Shown piece by piece: positions 1 to 8,797 of a stretch of DNA of 64,000 bases. Origin of the DNA: Micromonospora terminaliae (GTDB taxonomy: Bacteria; Actinomycetota; Actinomycetes; Mycobacteriales; Micromonosporaceae); the NCBI RefSeq assembly GCF_009671205.1, contig NZ_CP045309.1, positions 2,790,001 to 2,854,000 of the forward strand, written 5' to 3'. The stretch's first letter is position 1, and every line of letters begins with the position of its first letter. The notes beneath the pieces were generated by a model. That model was not told the origin of the DNA. It saw only the letters and a program-made list of their open reading frames with translations, and did no database searches. The translations under genes were made by a program, and so were the position numbers.

Positions 1-180
1 CTTGCGGCTCTTCGGCACCTCGTACCAGAGGAGCCGCCCGACCCCGGCGGCGACGAGGCCGGCGCGCAGCTCGTCGAGACCGCCGCCGAAGGTCTTCTTC
101 CGGTGGGCGACGACCGCCACCACGCCGGCCGGCGGTACGCCGGTGTCGGTCGCGGGACGGTCGGCCGTGCTCGTGCTCAT
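1..180 (-). CDS. Diacylglycerol kinase-like protein, N-terminal fragment (runs off the window)
   Basis: Only the first 60 codons are present; the gene continues beyond base 1. The start is the ATG at 180-178. After a low-complexity lead of about 18 residues the protein reads VVAVVAHRKKTFGGGLDEL, which resembles the first beta strand and phosphate loop of diacylglycerol kinase / lipid kinase catalytic domains (VVxxxxK..GG). If so, the enzyme phosphorylates a lipid diol such as diacylglycerol at the membrane. It is divergent from the gene starting at 334, with about 150 bases between them. The family call rests on a short segment, so it is moderate; the coding call is firm because there is a clean start and no stop. 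Confidence 0.6.
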   Translation of the reverse strand, partial: MSTSTADRPATDTGVPPAGVVAVVAHRKKTFGGGLDELRAGLVAAGVGRLLWYEVPKSRK

Positions 181-333
181 GACTCCCGTGGGTACCCCGC
201 CGCCAGTTCTCCCACGCCTGCCGGGCGGGCGACGCGCCCGATTCGGATCAGCCGCATACTGTGATCGACCGACCTCGTTCGGTAGAGTACGGGCGATCGT
301 CGGCGCGGTCCGGCGATCGGAGGGGTGCCCGGG

Positions 334-1530
334 ATGACTCGACGCGGCGGACGGCTGACGCGAGCCGCGCTGCGTCTCGGCCTGCTGCTCGGCGGGGTCG
401 CCGTGGCGTGGGGCGCCCACGAGATCGCCAACGCGGCCGCCGCCCACGCCGCCGAGCGCCCGCCCGCCGTCGACCGGCTCACCGACGTGTTGAACCCGGT
501 CCTCGACAGGGTGAAACCGCTCCTCTCGCCCGGTCGGGCCGTCGCCGACCCGCACAGGGCCGGCAGTGCGCCCGCGCCGACCGGACGCGCCGACCGGCCG
601 CGCGAGCGCTCCCGCCCCGACCACCGGGCCGACACCCGACGGGCCGACCGGCGCGCCGCCACACCGCGCGAGCGGTCCCGCCCCCGACCCGGCCACCGGG
701 CCGACCCCCGTAAGGGCGGCCACCGCGCCGCCCCGGCCGCCCGGCCCGGATCGGGCCGGGACGACGGGCGACGGGCCGGGCCGGAGCGCGATCGCGGCGC
801 GCCGCCGGGCGTGGTGGTCACGCCGGTGCGCGCCCGGGTGCTCGAGCCGGTGACGGGCGCCCTCCGACCCGTCATCGGCCGGCTGCGGCACGGGGAGCCC
901 GCCCCCGCCGCCGGCGATGCCCGCCCGGTCGGTCCCGGCGTGCTCACCCCGGTCGGCAGGGTGCTCGCCCCGATCAGCAAGCGGCTTCCCCCGGGGCTCG
1001 ACCCGGTGTGGCAGGCCCTGAAGCGATTGGGCGAGCCGCTGGGCCACGCGCTGGAGGCGATCAAGCCGGCCAAACCGTCCAAACCGGTGACCGGTGTGCC
1101 CGACCCGCCCGCCGGACCGGTGACGGCACCGCCGGCCGCGACGCCTTCGCCGCCCGCCGCCGAGCGGACCACCCCGGACGAGCCGACCGGCCCCGTCGAC
1201 GAACCTGGACGCACCTGGGCAGGCGCGGTCGGGGCAGACGCGCACGGGTCGGCGGTCCGCCGCCCGGCGGACGCCACCGCCGTGGCGTCGCCCGAGCCGG
1301 CCGGCGCCGAGCGACCGCGCCTGCCGCGGCCGGACCGGGACCGCGCGCCGGCCACACCGGTCCCGGCGGGCAACGGCGGGGTCGGGTCGTCCGGTGCCGC
1401 CCACGGCGATACCGCCGCCACAAGCGCCACCGTCTGGGTCCCGCCGATCCTGACGGGCCGGCGCTGCCACGCGGCCGACGGTCCGGCGCGGGCCTCCCAC
1501 TCGCCCCGCCCGGGCACCCGGCCCGCCTGA
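334..1530 (+). CDS. Arg/Pro-rich exported or membrane-anchored hypothetical protein
   Basis: 398 residues of unknown function. The ATG at 334 is chosen over the GTG at 325 because a GGAGGGG at 319-325 overlaps that GTG but lies eight bases before the ATG. Residues about 12-27 (ALRLGLLLGGVAVAWG) form one hydrophobic segment after a basic N-terminus, so it is a signal peptide or membrane anchor. The rest is rich in Arg, Pro, Ala and Asp. A motif of the form V-L-x-P-V-x(3)-L-x-P-x(3)-R-L recurs about four times (LTDVLNPVLDRVKPLL, VLEPVTGALRPVIGRL, VLTPVGRVLAPISKRL, then a looser copy). No enzyme motif is visible. It stands alone between a divergent gene and a separate downstream gene. Confidence 0.6.
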   Translation: MTRRGGRLTRAALRLGLLLGGVAVAWGAHEIANAAAAHAAERPPAVDRLTDVLNPVLDRVKPLLSPGRAVADPHRAGSAPAPTGRADRPRERSRPDHRADTRRADRRAATPRERSRPRPGHRADPRKGGHRAAPAARPGSGRDDGRRAGPERDRGAPPGVVVTPVRARVLEPVTGALRPVIGRLRHGEPAPAAGDARPVGPGVLTPVGRVLAPISKRLPPGLDPVWQALKRLGEPLGHALEAIKPAKPSKPVTGVPDPPAGPVTAPPAATPSPPAAERTTPDEPTGPVDEPGRTWAGAVGADAHGSAVRRPADATAVASPEPAGAERPRLPRPDRDRAPATPVPAGNGGVGSSGAAHGDTAATSATVWVPPILTGRRCHAADGPARASHSPRPGTRPA

Positions 1531-1678
1531 CCGCCCGCGGTAGCGGCGACCGCCCGCACCGCGCCCCGGCTCCCTCCCTCGCCCGACAGTTGCGCGGCCA
1601 CTCACGGCCGGCGCCGGCCAAGGACCATCCCGGCGCCCTGCGACTTCCGCGATCACTCTGGTGACCAGGAGTTCCCTC

Positions 1679-2359
1679 ATGAGCACAGCCACACCCGTCG
1701 TCCGGGCCCGGTGGTGCGACATCGGCCGGATCGCCGATCTCGTCGCCGACGCACTCTCCCCCACCGCCCTCGCGGCGTGGCTCGTCCCCGACACGCAACG
1801 CCGCACCGCCGTGCTGGCGGCCGTGGCCCGGATCTGGACCGAACACGCGATGTTGTTCGGCGACGCGTTCCTGCTCCACGACGGCACGGCGGCGACCGTC
1901 TGGTTCCATCGCTACCGGCCCATCCCGTCGCCGAGCCGGTACGCCGACCGCCTGGCCGCGGCCGCCGGCCCCGACGAGGAGCGCTTCCTGCGGCTCGACG
2001 AGGCGCTCGCTGCCCGCCGACCGGCGGAGGCGCACAACCACCTCGCGCTGCTCGCCGCGCCCGGCCCGGCGGCCGCCCGGCGCGCCGCCGCGGTGCTGGC
2101 CGGGGCGCAACGGTGGATGGACACGCTGAGCCTGCCGACCTACGCCGAGGCGTTCACGGAGACCGACCGGGACCTGTTCCGGCGGCACGGGTACGCCGAC
2201 CGGGAAGCCTTCACCGGGCCGGGCGACACCACCACCCACCCGATGTGGCGCCTCTCGCCGCTCTGGGCCGGCCGGTCCGGGGGCAACGGGCGCTGGCCGG
2301 TGCGCCGGATCGGCAGCCCGACCAGCAACGGCCGGGCCACCGGGTGGGCCCTGCGCTGA
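1679..2359 (+). CDS. GNAT-like N-acetyltransferase
   Basis: 226 residues. The ATG at 1679 follows CAGGAG at 1666-1671; an upstream in-frame GTG at 1661 overlaps that site and is less likely. The N-terminus (RARWCDIGRIADLVADAL) matches the beta1-alpha1 opening of GNAT folds. The C-terminal half ends in a short beta-rich segment with PMWRLSPLW, common in actinobacterial GNAT proteins. The canonical Q/R-x-x-G-x-G/A acetyl-CoA loop is not obvious: the expected region reads APGPAAARRAAAVLAGAQ. Family assignment is therefore moderate and substrate unknown. It is convergent with the GH6 gene, and a strong hairpin separates them. Confidence 0.6.
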   Translation: MSTATPVVRARWCDIGRIADLVADALSPTALAAWLVPDTQRRTAVLAAVARIWTEHAMLFGDAFLLHDGTAATVWFHRYRPIPSPSRYADRLAAAAGPDEERFLRLDEALAARRPAEAHNHLALLAAPGPAAARRAAAVLAGAQRWMDTLSLPTYAEAFTETDRDLFRRHGYADREAFTGPGDTTTHPMWRLSPLWAGRSGGNGRWPVRRIGSPTSNGRATGWALR

Positions 2360-2366
2360 GCAGGAT

Positions 2367-2401
2367 CCGGGCCGGGGCGGCGGTCATCCGCCCCGGCCCG
2401 G
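2367..2401. terminator. Bidirectional hairpin terminator
   Basis: Perfect 14-bp stem (2367-2380 with 2388-2401) around a 7-base loop, between the convergent ends of the GNAT gene (2359) and the GH6 gene (2408). There is no long T tract, as usual in GC-rich actinomycetes. Confidence 0.8.
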
Positions 2402-2407
2402 GTCGGC

Positions 2408-3667
2408 TCAGCGCAGCGGCGGGTTGGCGTACCGCACCAGTTCGAGAGCCTGCTGGTCGAACCACGCGCCGGCGGCCGGGTCGGCCATGCCGCCGCGCGC
2501 CGGGTCCCGCCCGGTGCCGGTGCCCCGGTCGCACTGCCCGTCGGACTGGCCGGGCGTCTTCACCCAGAGGAACGCGTCGGCGAGCGGGTCACCGGTGGCC
2601 GTGGTGGGGCGCAGGCCGAGCCCACGGTCGGGCGGGTTGCACCAGGTCTGCGGGTCCGGCCAGGTCACCCCTGCCGGCGCCGTCCACGGACCCTGCCCGT
2701 TGCGGCTGGTGTCCACCACGAAGTGGGCCAGCTGGTCGGCCGGCACGTCGCCGACGTTCTCGGCGTACCAGGCGTCGGTGCGGCCCCAGGTGCTGAAGTC
2801 GGCCGGGTCGGCCGGGTAGTACTGGCTGGCGCACCACTCGAAGTGGCCGCGTGCCCACTCGGGGCCCTCGGTGCCGTAGTACACGCACCTGGCGATCCAG
2901 TTGCCGTACTTGAGCTGCCGCTCGGTGGTCTCGTAGTTGGAGACGTTCAGGAAGAAACCGTCGGCCCGGCCGACACCGGCCTTGACCAGCCGGTCGGCGG
3001 CATCGCCGACGCCCAGCCAGGCGCTGTGCGTCCCGTCGAGGTAGACGCTCGTGCGGGGCAGGGCGGCGAGCTTGTCGACGGCGTAGTTCAGCATGGCGAA
3101 CCGGTCGGCGGCGGCCGTCGCCGGGTCCGCCTCGGCCGGGCGGCACCAGTCCTGGGTGCCGTTGATCGTGGTGTACCAGGGGATGATGCCGAGGCCGTCG
3201 GGCTCCAGCATGACGGCCACCTCGTGGCCGCCGATGCCGCGGGCGAAGGCGTCGATCCACTGCTCGTACTCGGCCACCGAGGTGGCGCCGCCGGCCGAGT
3301 ACTGCGCGCAGTCGCGGAACGGGATGTTGTAGGCCACCAGCACGGGCACGGTCTTCTTGCCGGCCGCCCGGCGTACCTCGGCGTTCACGGTCCGGGTCAC
3401 CGCGGCGGCGGAGCCGCCGGTCACCCACACCGCCTGCGGCGTGTGGACCATGGCGCGCACTCCGGCGGCCTCCCGGTAGCGGCCGGCGGCGGTCAGCTCG
3501 GCGATCTGGGCCACCGCGCCGTGGTCGGGCCGGGGGGTGTAGAAGCGCACGCCGTCGCGGAGTTCCGCGCCGGCCGGCGCGGGCGAGAAGGGCACGGCCG
3601 CGGCGAGGGTCGCGGCGACGGCGGCCAGACCGGTGAGGGTACGCCGCCGGAAGGAAGTCAGGGCCAC
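2408..3667 (-). CDS. Secreted glycoside hydrolase family 6 cellulase (endoglucanase or cellobiohydrolase)
   Basis: 419 residues, inverting beta-1,4-glucanase acting outside the cell on cellulose. The GTG at 3667-3665 is the start: AGGAG lies seven bases upstream, and the nearer ATG is out of frame and stops at once. Residues 1 to about 34 are a signal peptide (RRR, hydrophobic stretch, cleavage near APAGA). Both GH6 signatures are present: VAYNIPFRDCAQYSAGG around 111-127 and VAVMLEPDGLG around 150-160, whose Asp157 is the expected general acid. There is no carbohydrate-binding module, so this is a catalytic-domain-only enzyme, compatible with the C-terminus just after RYANPPLR. A CebR-like palindrome lies 36-49 bases upstream, suggesting cellobiose-inducible expression. 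Confidence 0.95.
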   Translation of the reverse strand: MALTSFRRRTLTGLAAVAATLAAAVPFSPAPAGAELRDGVRFYTPRPDHGAVAQIAELTAAGRYREAAGVRAMVHTPQAVWVTGGSAAAVTRTVNAEVRRAAGKKTVPVLVAYNIPFRDCAQYSAGGATSVAEYEQWIDAFARGIGGHEVAVMLEPDGLGIIPWYTTINGTQDWCRPAEADPATAAADRFAMLNYAVDKLAALPRTSVYLDGTHSAWLGVGDAADRLVKAGVGRADGFFLNVSNYETTERQLKYGNWIARCVYYGTEGPEWARGHFEWCASQYYPADPADFSTWGRTDAWYAENVGDVPADQLAHFVVDTSRNGQGPWTAPAGVTWPDPQTWCNPPDRGLGLRPTTATGDPLADAFLWVKTPGQSDGQCDRGTGTGRDPARGGMADPAAGAWFDQQALELVRYANPPLR

Positions 3668-3702
3668 GTCATTGCTCCTGAAGGGGACGGGGGAACGGGT
3701 GA

Positions 3703-3716
3703 TGGGAGCGTTCCCG
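3703..3716. promoter_or_regulatory. CebR-like operator upstream of the GH6 cellulase
   Basis: The sequence TGGGAGCGTTCCCG differs at two positions from the streptomycete CebR operator consensus TGGGAGCGCTCCCA (established knowledge). It lies just upstream of the cellulase start, where a LacI-family repressor would block transcription. No cebR gene is in the window. Confidence 0.6.
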
Positions 3717-3884
3717 CAGCTCGTCCGAGCCTGCCCGGCGCAGCCGCGACTGTCAATGTCCCACGCCCGCGGGGACCACCACCGCCGCACCGGATGACGC
3801 GGGAGGCCGGTGCCGTCGTCGCAGCTCCGCTAGCCTGCGAGCCGGGCAGGGACACGATTCGGGCGAGGAGTCGGAGGGTAACGA

Positions 3885-6203
3885 GTGCGGATGCATCAGA
3901 CCGGTGACTACGACGACGCTTCCGCGACCCCCACTCCGGGGCGCAAGCGCCGACGGCATCGCCTGCTGGTCTTCCTGGCGGTGTTCGCGCTGCTGGCGGG
4001 CTCGGGCCTGGTGGCCGGCGGCTACTACTTCGACAGCGTGCCGACCCCCACCGACCTCAAGCTGCCGGAGTCGACCACCGTCTACTACGCCGACGGGCGC
4101 ACCCCCATGGCGAAGCTGGGCGCGGAGAACCGCACCATCGTCCCGTACGACCAGATGAACGACTCGGCCAAGCAGGCCATCGTGGCGGCCGAGGACCGCA
4201 CCTTCTGGACCAACAAGGGCGTGGACTTCAAGGGCGTGCTCCGGGCGGCCTGGGCGAACGTCACCGGCGGGCAGCGGCAGGGCGCCTCCACCCTCACCCA
4301 GCAGTACGCGCGGGTCGCCGCCGACCTGCGCGGGGTGACCTACTCGCGGAAGCTGCGCGAGGCGGTCGTCGCCTGGAAGCTCGACGACACCTACAGCAAG
4401 GAGGAGATCCTCGGCTTCTACCTGAACACCGTCCCGTTCGGGCGGGGCGCCTACGGGATCGAGGCCGCCGCACAGACCTTCTTCGGCAAGACGGTGCGCC
4501 GGGACGCCCCGCCGCAGCAGCAGCTCACCCCGGCCGAGGCGATGGTGCTCTGCGCCATGGTGAAGCAGCCGGAGGCGGACCCGGCCGACCCCGAGGGCTC
4601 GCCCGGCTACGACCCCCGCCGCAACGCACTCGCCAGGCAGAACTCGATCGACCGCTGGAACTACATCCGCGACGGCATGGTGAAGCTCGGTTACCTCACG
4701 CCGGAGCAGGCGGCGAACCTGGCGTACCCGGACTCGGTGCGGCCCATCGACCCGAACGCGGGCCGCTCGGGCCTGGACCGGCCGACCGGCCTGGTGGTCA
4801 ACCACGTGCTCAGCGAGCTGCGGGAGACCGAGGCGTTCCGCGGCAAGCCCGACGAGGTGATCCGAGACGGCGGCTACAAGATCGTCACCACCATCGACAA
4901 GCGGGTGCAGGACGCCGCGGAGGCCGCCGCCGACATCCGCCGGGACAGCGCACCGGAGGCGGTCCGCGGCCAGCCGAAGAACTGGCAGGCCGCGCTCGTC
5001 GCCGTGGAGCCCGGCACCGGCCGGGTGCTCGGCTACTACGGCGGCAACAGCGGCTCCGGCGCCGACTACGCCGGCTGGTACCGCGACGAGAACGGCCAGG
5101 CCCGCGGGTTCGGCCAGCACCCGCCGGGCTCGTCGTTCAAGGTGTACGACCTGGCCGCCGCCGTCGAGAACGACATCTCCGTGAAGCAGCGGTTCGACTC
5201 GCCCGACACCAAGGAGTTCCCGGAGTCGGGCCGGACCAAGGGCAGCGCGGCCGGCCCGATCCGCAACGCCGAGCACGCGCCCTGCCAGCCGAACTGCGCG
5301 CTCTGGGAGGCGACCGTCGCCTCGCTGAACGTCACCTACTTCGAGCTGACCGAGAAGCTCGGCACCGCCAAGGTCATCGACATGGCGAAGCGGGCCGGGG
5401 TCGAGTCGATGTGGGAGACGGTCAAGGGCAACCCGCAGCCGCAACGTGTGGACCTGCGGAGCGAGCCCGCCGACGAGGTGGCCCGGCGGTTCTCCACCGA
5501 GGTCGGCATCGGCCAGTACGGCATCAGCGTCCAGGACCACGCCAACGGGATGGCCACGTTCGCGGCCGGCGGCAAGCGGGCCGACGCGCACTTCGTCCGG
5601 TCGGTGACCAAGGGCGACGAGAAGGTCTACGGCGAGCAGCTCAGGACGACCGACCTGGGCCTCGGCCAGGAGGCGCTCAACCAGCTCGACTGGACGCTGC
5701 GCCGGGTCAAGGCGGCCAAGCTGGACAACGACTGGGACTCCGCCGGCAAGACCGGCACCTGGCAGGCCGGGCAGAGCACCACCCAGAACGTGCACACGTG
5801 GATGGTCGGCTGGACCGGGGCGCTCGCCTCCGCCGTCTGGCTGGGCACCACCGACGGCAAGCCGCTCAAGACGAAGGACGGCAGCTACGAGGTCTACGGC
5901 TCCACCGGGCCCGGGCCGATCTGGCGGCAGTTCATGACGGACGCGACCGCGGCGTTGAAGCTCGACCCGGACAAGTACCGGTTCGCCGAGCCGGCGTTCC
6001 CGGACGACGCCCCGGAGACCCCGGCCCCGACGACCCCACCGGCGTCCGCCTCGCCCACCCCGTCGGCGTCGCCGACGCCGAGCCCGACCCCGTCGCGCCC
6101 GAGCCCCAGCCCGACTGAGCGGCCGACCTCCCGGCCGACCATCTCGCCCTCGCTCACCCCGCTGCCGACCCTGTCACCGTCGAAGACCCGGCGACCCCGG
6201 TGA
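3885..6203 (+). CDS. Class A penicillin-binding protein (glycosyltransferase-transpeptidase)
   Basis: 772 residues, bifunctional peptidoglycan polymerase and crosslinker anchored in the membrane. The GTG at 3885 is preferred because GGAGG (3873-3877) lies seven bases before it; an ATG at 3891 is the alternative. A transmembrane helix spans about 28-49. The GT51 domain shows EDRTFWTNKGVD (Asn where His is often found) and GASTLTQQYA. The transpeptidase domain shows SSFK (the SxxK serine), SLN and KTGT. The last 70 residues form a Ser/Thr/Pro-rich tail (PTPSASPTPSPTPSRPSP), probably lying in the wall. It stands alone, divergent from the cellulase. Length and domain order fit PonA-type proteins. 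Confidence 0.95.
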   Translation: MRMHQTGDYDDASATPTPGRKRRRHRLLVFLAVFALLAGSGLVAGGYYFDSVPTPTDLKLPESTTVYYADGRTPMAKLGAENRTIVPYDQMNDSAKQAIVAAEDRTFWTNKGVDFKGVLRAAWANVTGGQRQGASTLTQQYARVAADLRGVTYSRKLREAVVAWKLDDTYSKEEILGFYLNTVPFGRGAYGIEAAAQTFFGKTVRRDAPPQQQLTPAEAMVLCAMVKQPEADPADPEGSPGYDPRRNALARQNSIDRWNYIRDGMVKLGYLTPEQAANLAYPDSVRPIDPNAGRSGLDRPTGLVVNHVLSELRETEAFRGKPDEVIRDGGYKIVTTIDKRVQDAAEAAADIRRDSAPEAVRGQPKNWQAALVAVEPGTGRVLGYYGGNSGSGADYAGWYRDENGQARGFGQHPPGSSFKVYDLAAAVENDISVKQRFDSPDTKEFPESGRTKGSAAGPIRNAEHAPCQPNCALWEATVASLNVTYFELTEKLGTAKVIDMAKRAGVESMWETVKGNPQPQRVDLRSEPADEVARRFSTEVGIGQYGISVQDHANGMATFAAGGKRADAHFVRSVTKGDEKVYGEQLRTTDLGLGQEALNQLDWTLRRVKAAKLDNDWDSAGKTGTWQAGQSTTQNVHTWMVGWTGALASAVWLGTTDGKPLKTKDGSYEVYGSTGPGPIWRQFMTDATAALKLDPDKYRFAEPAFPDDAPETPAPTTPPASASPTPSASPTPSPTPSRPSPSPTERPTSRPTISPSLTPLPTLSPSKTRRPR

Positions 6204-6246
6204 CCGCGGGTCGGCCGTGGGCGACGGGTGCGATGATCGGCCGGTG

Positions 6247-7647
6247 GTGAACCCGACGACGCAGGCGATCCGGTCGGCCTGGGCGGCGCTGGGCGGGGAC
6301 CCGGCCGCCGCCGCGGCGGTCCGGACGGCCGGTCCCGCCGGGGCGCTGCCGGCCCGGCTGCCGGTCACCGACCTGGCCGTGGCCTGCGTCGCCGCCGCCG
6401 GGCTGGCCGGCCTGGAGCTGGCCCGGGCCCGCGGGGCCGCGACGGACGGCCCGCTGACCGTCGACAGCCGTGCGGTGGCGGTCTCCTTCACCAGCGATCG
6501 GCACCTGCGGGTGGACGGGCAGGCGTTCAGCGGTTTTGCCCCGCTGTCCCGGTTCTGGCCGACCGCCGACGGCTGGGTGCGTACCCACGCCAACTACCCG
6601 CACCACCGGCGGCGGCTGCTGGCCGCGCTCGACCTCGACCCGGCGCGGCCCGACGACGAGGTGCTCGTGGCGGCCGTGGGCGAGCGGATCGGCGCCCGCC
6701 CGGCCGTCGAGGTCGAACAGCGGGTCACGGCGGCCCGCGGGCTCGCCATCGCGGCCCGCAGCCCGGAGGAGTGGGACGCCCACCCGCAGGCCGTGGCCGT
6801 CGCGGCGGAACCCCTGGTCCGGCTGCGGGCCGACGCGCCGGCGGCGGCCCGTCCGGCGCCACCCGCGCCGCCCGGCCTGCCCGCCACCGGGGTACGCGTG
6901 CTCGACCTGACCCGGGTCATCGCCGGCCCGGTGGCCACCCGCTTCCTGGCCCTGCTCGGCGCCGACGTGCTGCGCGTCGACTCCCCCGGGCTGCCCGAGC
7001 TGGAGCCGCAGCACCTGGACACCGACGCCGGCAAGCGCTCCACCCTGCTCGACCTGGGCCGGGACGCCGATCGGGCCCGGTTCGCGGCGCTGCTCGCCGA
7101 CGCCGACGTGGTGGTCACCGGCTACCGGCCGGGAGCGCTGGACCGGTGGGGCCTCTCCCCCGAGGCGCTGCGCCGCCACCACCCCGACCTGGTGGTGGCG
7201 CGGCTGTCGGCCTGGGGCGGCGGCCCGTGGGCCGGGCGGCGCAGCTTCGACAGCCTGGTGCAGGCCGCCACCGGGATCGCCGACATCGAGCGGCGGCCGG
7301 ACGGCGCACCCGGTGTGCTGCCCGCCCAGGCGCTCGACCACGGCACCGGCTACCTGCTCGCGGCTGCGGTGCTGCGGGCGCTGGCCCGGCGCGCCGTCGA
7401 CGGGGGCGCGTGGACGGCCGAGTTGTCGCTGGCGCGTACCGCCCGGTGGCTGCGGCAGGAGCTGCCGGCCGGGCCGGTCCCGGACGCCGCGCCGCCCGAC
7501 CCCGACCCCTGGTGCGCCGAGCGGGACTCGCCCGCGGGCCGCCTCCGGTACGCGCTGCCGCCGGTCACCCTGCCCGGCGGCCGGCGGGACTGGGCTAGCC
7601 CGCCGACGCGGTGGGGCGGCGACCCGCCGGCCTGGCCGGCCCGCTGA
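6247..7647 (+). CDS. Family III CoA-transferase (CaiB/BaiF type)
   Basis: 466 residues from the GTG at 6247; GTG codons at 6244 and 6217 are in frame and possible. The second half carries the family core: VLDLTRVIAGPVATRFLALLGADVLRVD, quoted here in two parts as VLDLTRVIAGPVATR and FLALLGADVLRVD, then DAGKRSTLLDL and RRSFDSLVQAATGIA. The Asp of that last motif sits where the catalytic aspartate of formyl-CoA transferase lies. The first half looks like a second, shortened copy of the fold (FAPLSRFWPTADGWVRTH), as in double-length family members. These enzymes move CoA between carboxylic acids; the substrate here cannot be read. Only 43 bases follow the penicillin-binding protein, so co-transcription is possible. 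Confidence 0.85.
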   Translation: MNPTTQAIRSAWAALGGDPAAAAAVRTAGPAGALPARLPVTDLAVACVAAAGLAGLELARARGAATDGPLTVDSRAVAVSFTSDRHLRVDGQAFSGFAPLSRFWPTADGWVRTHANYPHHRRRLLAALDLDPARPDDEVLVAAVGERIGARPAVEVEQRVTAARGLAIAARSPEEWDAHPQAVAVAAEPLVRLRADAPAAARPAPPAPPGLPATGVRVLDLTRVIAGPVATRFLALLGADVLRVDSPGLPELEPQHLDTDAGKRSTLLDLGRDADRARFAALLADADVVVTGYRPGALDRWGLSPEALRRHHPDLVVARLSAWGGGPWAGRRSFDSLVQAATGIADIERRPDGAPGVLPAQALDHGTGYLLAAAVLRALARRAVDGGAWTAELSLARTARWLRQELPAGPVPDAAPPDPDPWCAERDSPAGRLRYALPPVTLPGGRRDWASPPTRWGGDPPAWPAR

Positions 7648-7704
7648 GCGCGGAGCCGCCGCCGGGCGGGACCGGCTCGCCGCCCACCGCCGGACGGACC
7701 CGGG

Positions 7705-8298
7705 TCAGGGGGCGAGCACGAGCCGCCGCAGCTCGCCGTCGAGGGTGGCCGCGTCCACACCGCCCGGCCAGCCGCGCAGCAGCGCGCCACCCTTGGCCAC
7801 GACCACCACGGCCGGGGGCTCGCGGACCGCGTACGACCGCCAGATCGTGCCGTCGGCGTCGAGCACGACCGGGTAGTCGACGCGGTGTTCCCGCAGGTAG
7901 CGCTGGACGTCCTCGGGCCGGTCCTCGGTGGCCACGCCGACGAGGACCACCTCGTCGGAGTGGCGGCGGGCCAGCTCGCTCAGGGCCGCCTGGCGGTCGG
8001 CGCAGAGCGTGCACCAGGAGGTGAAGAAGACGAGCACGACCGGACGGTCGGCCCACAGGTCGGCGAGGGCGACCGGGCTGCCGTCGGTGAGCGCGCCGGT
8101 GACGGCGGGCGCGCCGGGCGCCCCGGACGGCCCCGGGCGCAGCGCGAGGCCCGCCGGAGGGGGGCCGGGCAACGCGGCGGCCCCACCGGCGACCGGCGCC
8201 GGCCGGGCGGGCGGCTCGTCCCCGCCGGAGCAGCCGGTCACGCCGAGCGTCGCGGCCACGGCCACGGCGGCCAGGCGGGCGCCGTACCCCCGGGTCAT
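7705..8298 (-). CDS. TlpA-like thioredoxin-fold lipoprotein
   Basis: 197 residues. The ATG at 8298 overlaps the stop of the upstream gene by four bases (ATGA), so the two are translationally coupled. The N-terminus is a lipoprotein signal with lipobox VTGC followed by SGGDEPP, so it is lipid-anchored outside the membrane. A Pro/Ala-rich linker leads to a redoxin domain with FFTSWCTLCADRQ near residue 95, the CxxC disulfide site, and later VVLDADGTIWRSYAVREPPAVVVV, a typical TlpA/AhpC-like segment containing the cis-proline (shown in pieces: VVLDADGTIWRSYAV and REPPAVVVV). Probable role: thiol-disulfide exchange or cytochrome c maturation-type chemistry at the cell surface. Confidence 0.9.
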   Translation of the reverse strand: MTRGYGARLAAVAVAATLGVTGCSGGDEPPARPAPVAGGAAALPGPPPAGLALRPGPSGAPGAPAVTGALTDGSPVALADLWADRPVVLVFFTSWCTLCADRQAALSELARRHSDEVVLVGVATEDRPEDVQRYLREHRVDYPVVLDADGTIWRSYAVREPPAVVVVAKGGALLRGWPGGVDAATLDGELRRLVLAP

Positions 8299-8726
8299 GA
8301 CGGCACCACGGCGACCAGCGCCGGCCCCTCGGTGTCGTTCGGGGTGAGGTCGACCGGCGGGTGGCCGTCCACGACCAGCCGGTAGGCGTCCCGCGCGGCC
8401 AGGTCGACCGGCACGGCGAACTCGCAGTACGTCGGCACGCGCGTGACCTCCAGGTCCTCGGCGAAGGTCGCCACCGACCGGCCCGGGGACAGCGCGCCCT
8501 CGGCGAGGGTCCGGCCCGCGGCGTCGACCACCTGGAACGGCGACCGGTTGTGGAAGTGCGTGTACGGGCCGGTGCCGGCGCACTCGACGCCCGCCGGCCG
8601 GATGTTGATGTCCCGGACGAGCACCCGCACGGTCATCGCCGTCCGGGCCTCCTCGGCGTCACCGCACGCGGTGAGCGCGCCGGTGAGCAGCGACGGCAGC
8701 ACCAGCGCTGCCAGCAGGCGACGCAT
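8295..8726 (-). CDS. Small lipoprotein of unknown function
   Basis: 143 residues, start ATG at 8726 with GGAGG six bases upstream. The signal MRRLLAALVLPSLLTGALTAC has a clear lipobox (LTAC; quoted as LLTGALTAC). The mature part contains TYCEFAVPVDLAARDAYRL and HFHNRSPFQVVDAAG and looks like a small all-beta domain, similar in feel to DUF4352/telomeric-repeat-like surface folds, but no family is assigned. It is the first gene of a two-gene operon with the TlpA-like lipoprotein, with a four-base overlap, which suggests that the two act together at the membrane surface. Confidence 0.75.
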   Translation of the reverse strand: MRRLLAALVLPSLLTGALTACGDAEEARTAMTVRVLVRDINIRPAGVECAGTGPYTHFHNRSPFQVVDAAGRTLAEGALSPGRSVATFAEDLEVTRVPTYCEFAVPVDLAARDAYRLVVDGHPPVDLTPNDTEGPALVAVVPS

Positions 8727-8752
8727 CGGTCCTCCTGGTCGTCGGGGCGGGT

Positions 8753-8789
8753 CCGGGGCGGCGCGGCCACGCGGGCCGCACCGCCCCGG
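8753..8789 (-). terminator. Hairpin terminator after the M6 protease gene
   Basis: Outer 9-bp and inner 6-bp stems with a single internal mismatch and a 5-base loop, directly after the protease stop (8798) and before the next leftward gene. Confidence 0.7.
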
Positions 8790-8797
8790 TCTCGCGG

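Noticed and set aside
2..337. Plus-strand ORF at the window start
   Set aside because: It is antisense to the diacylglycerol-kinase-like N-terminus, and the sequence is arginine/proline-rich shadow.
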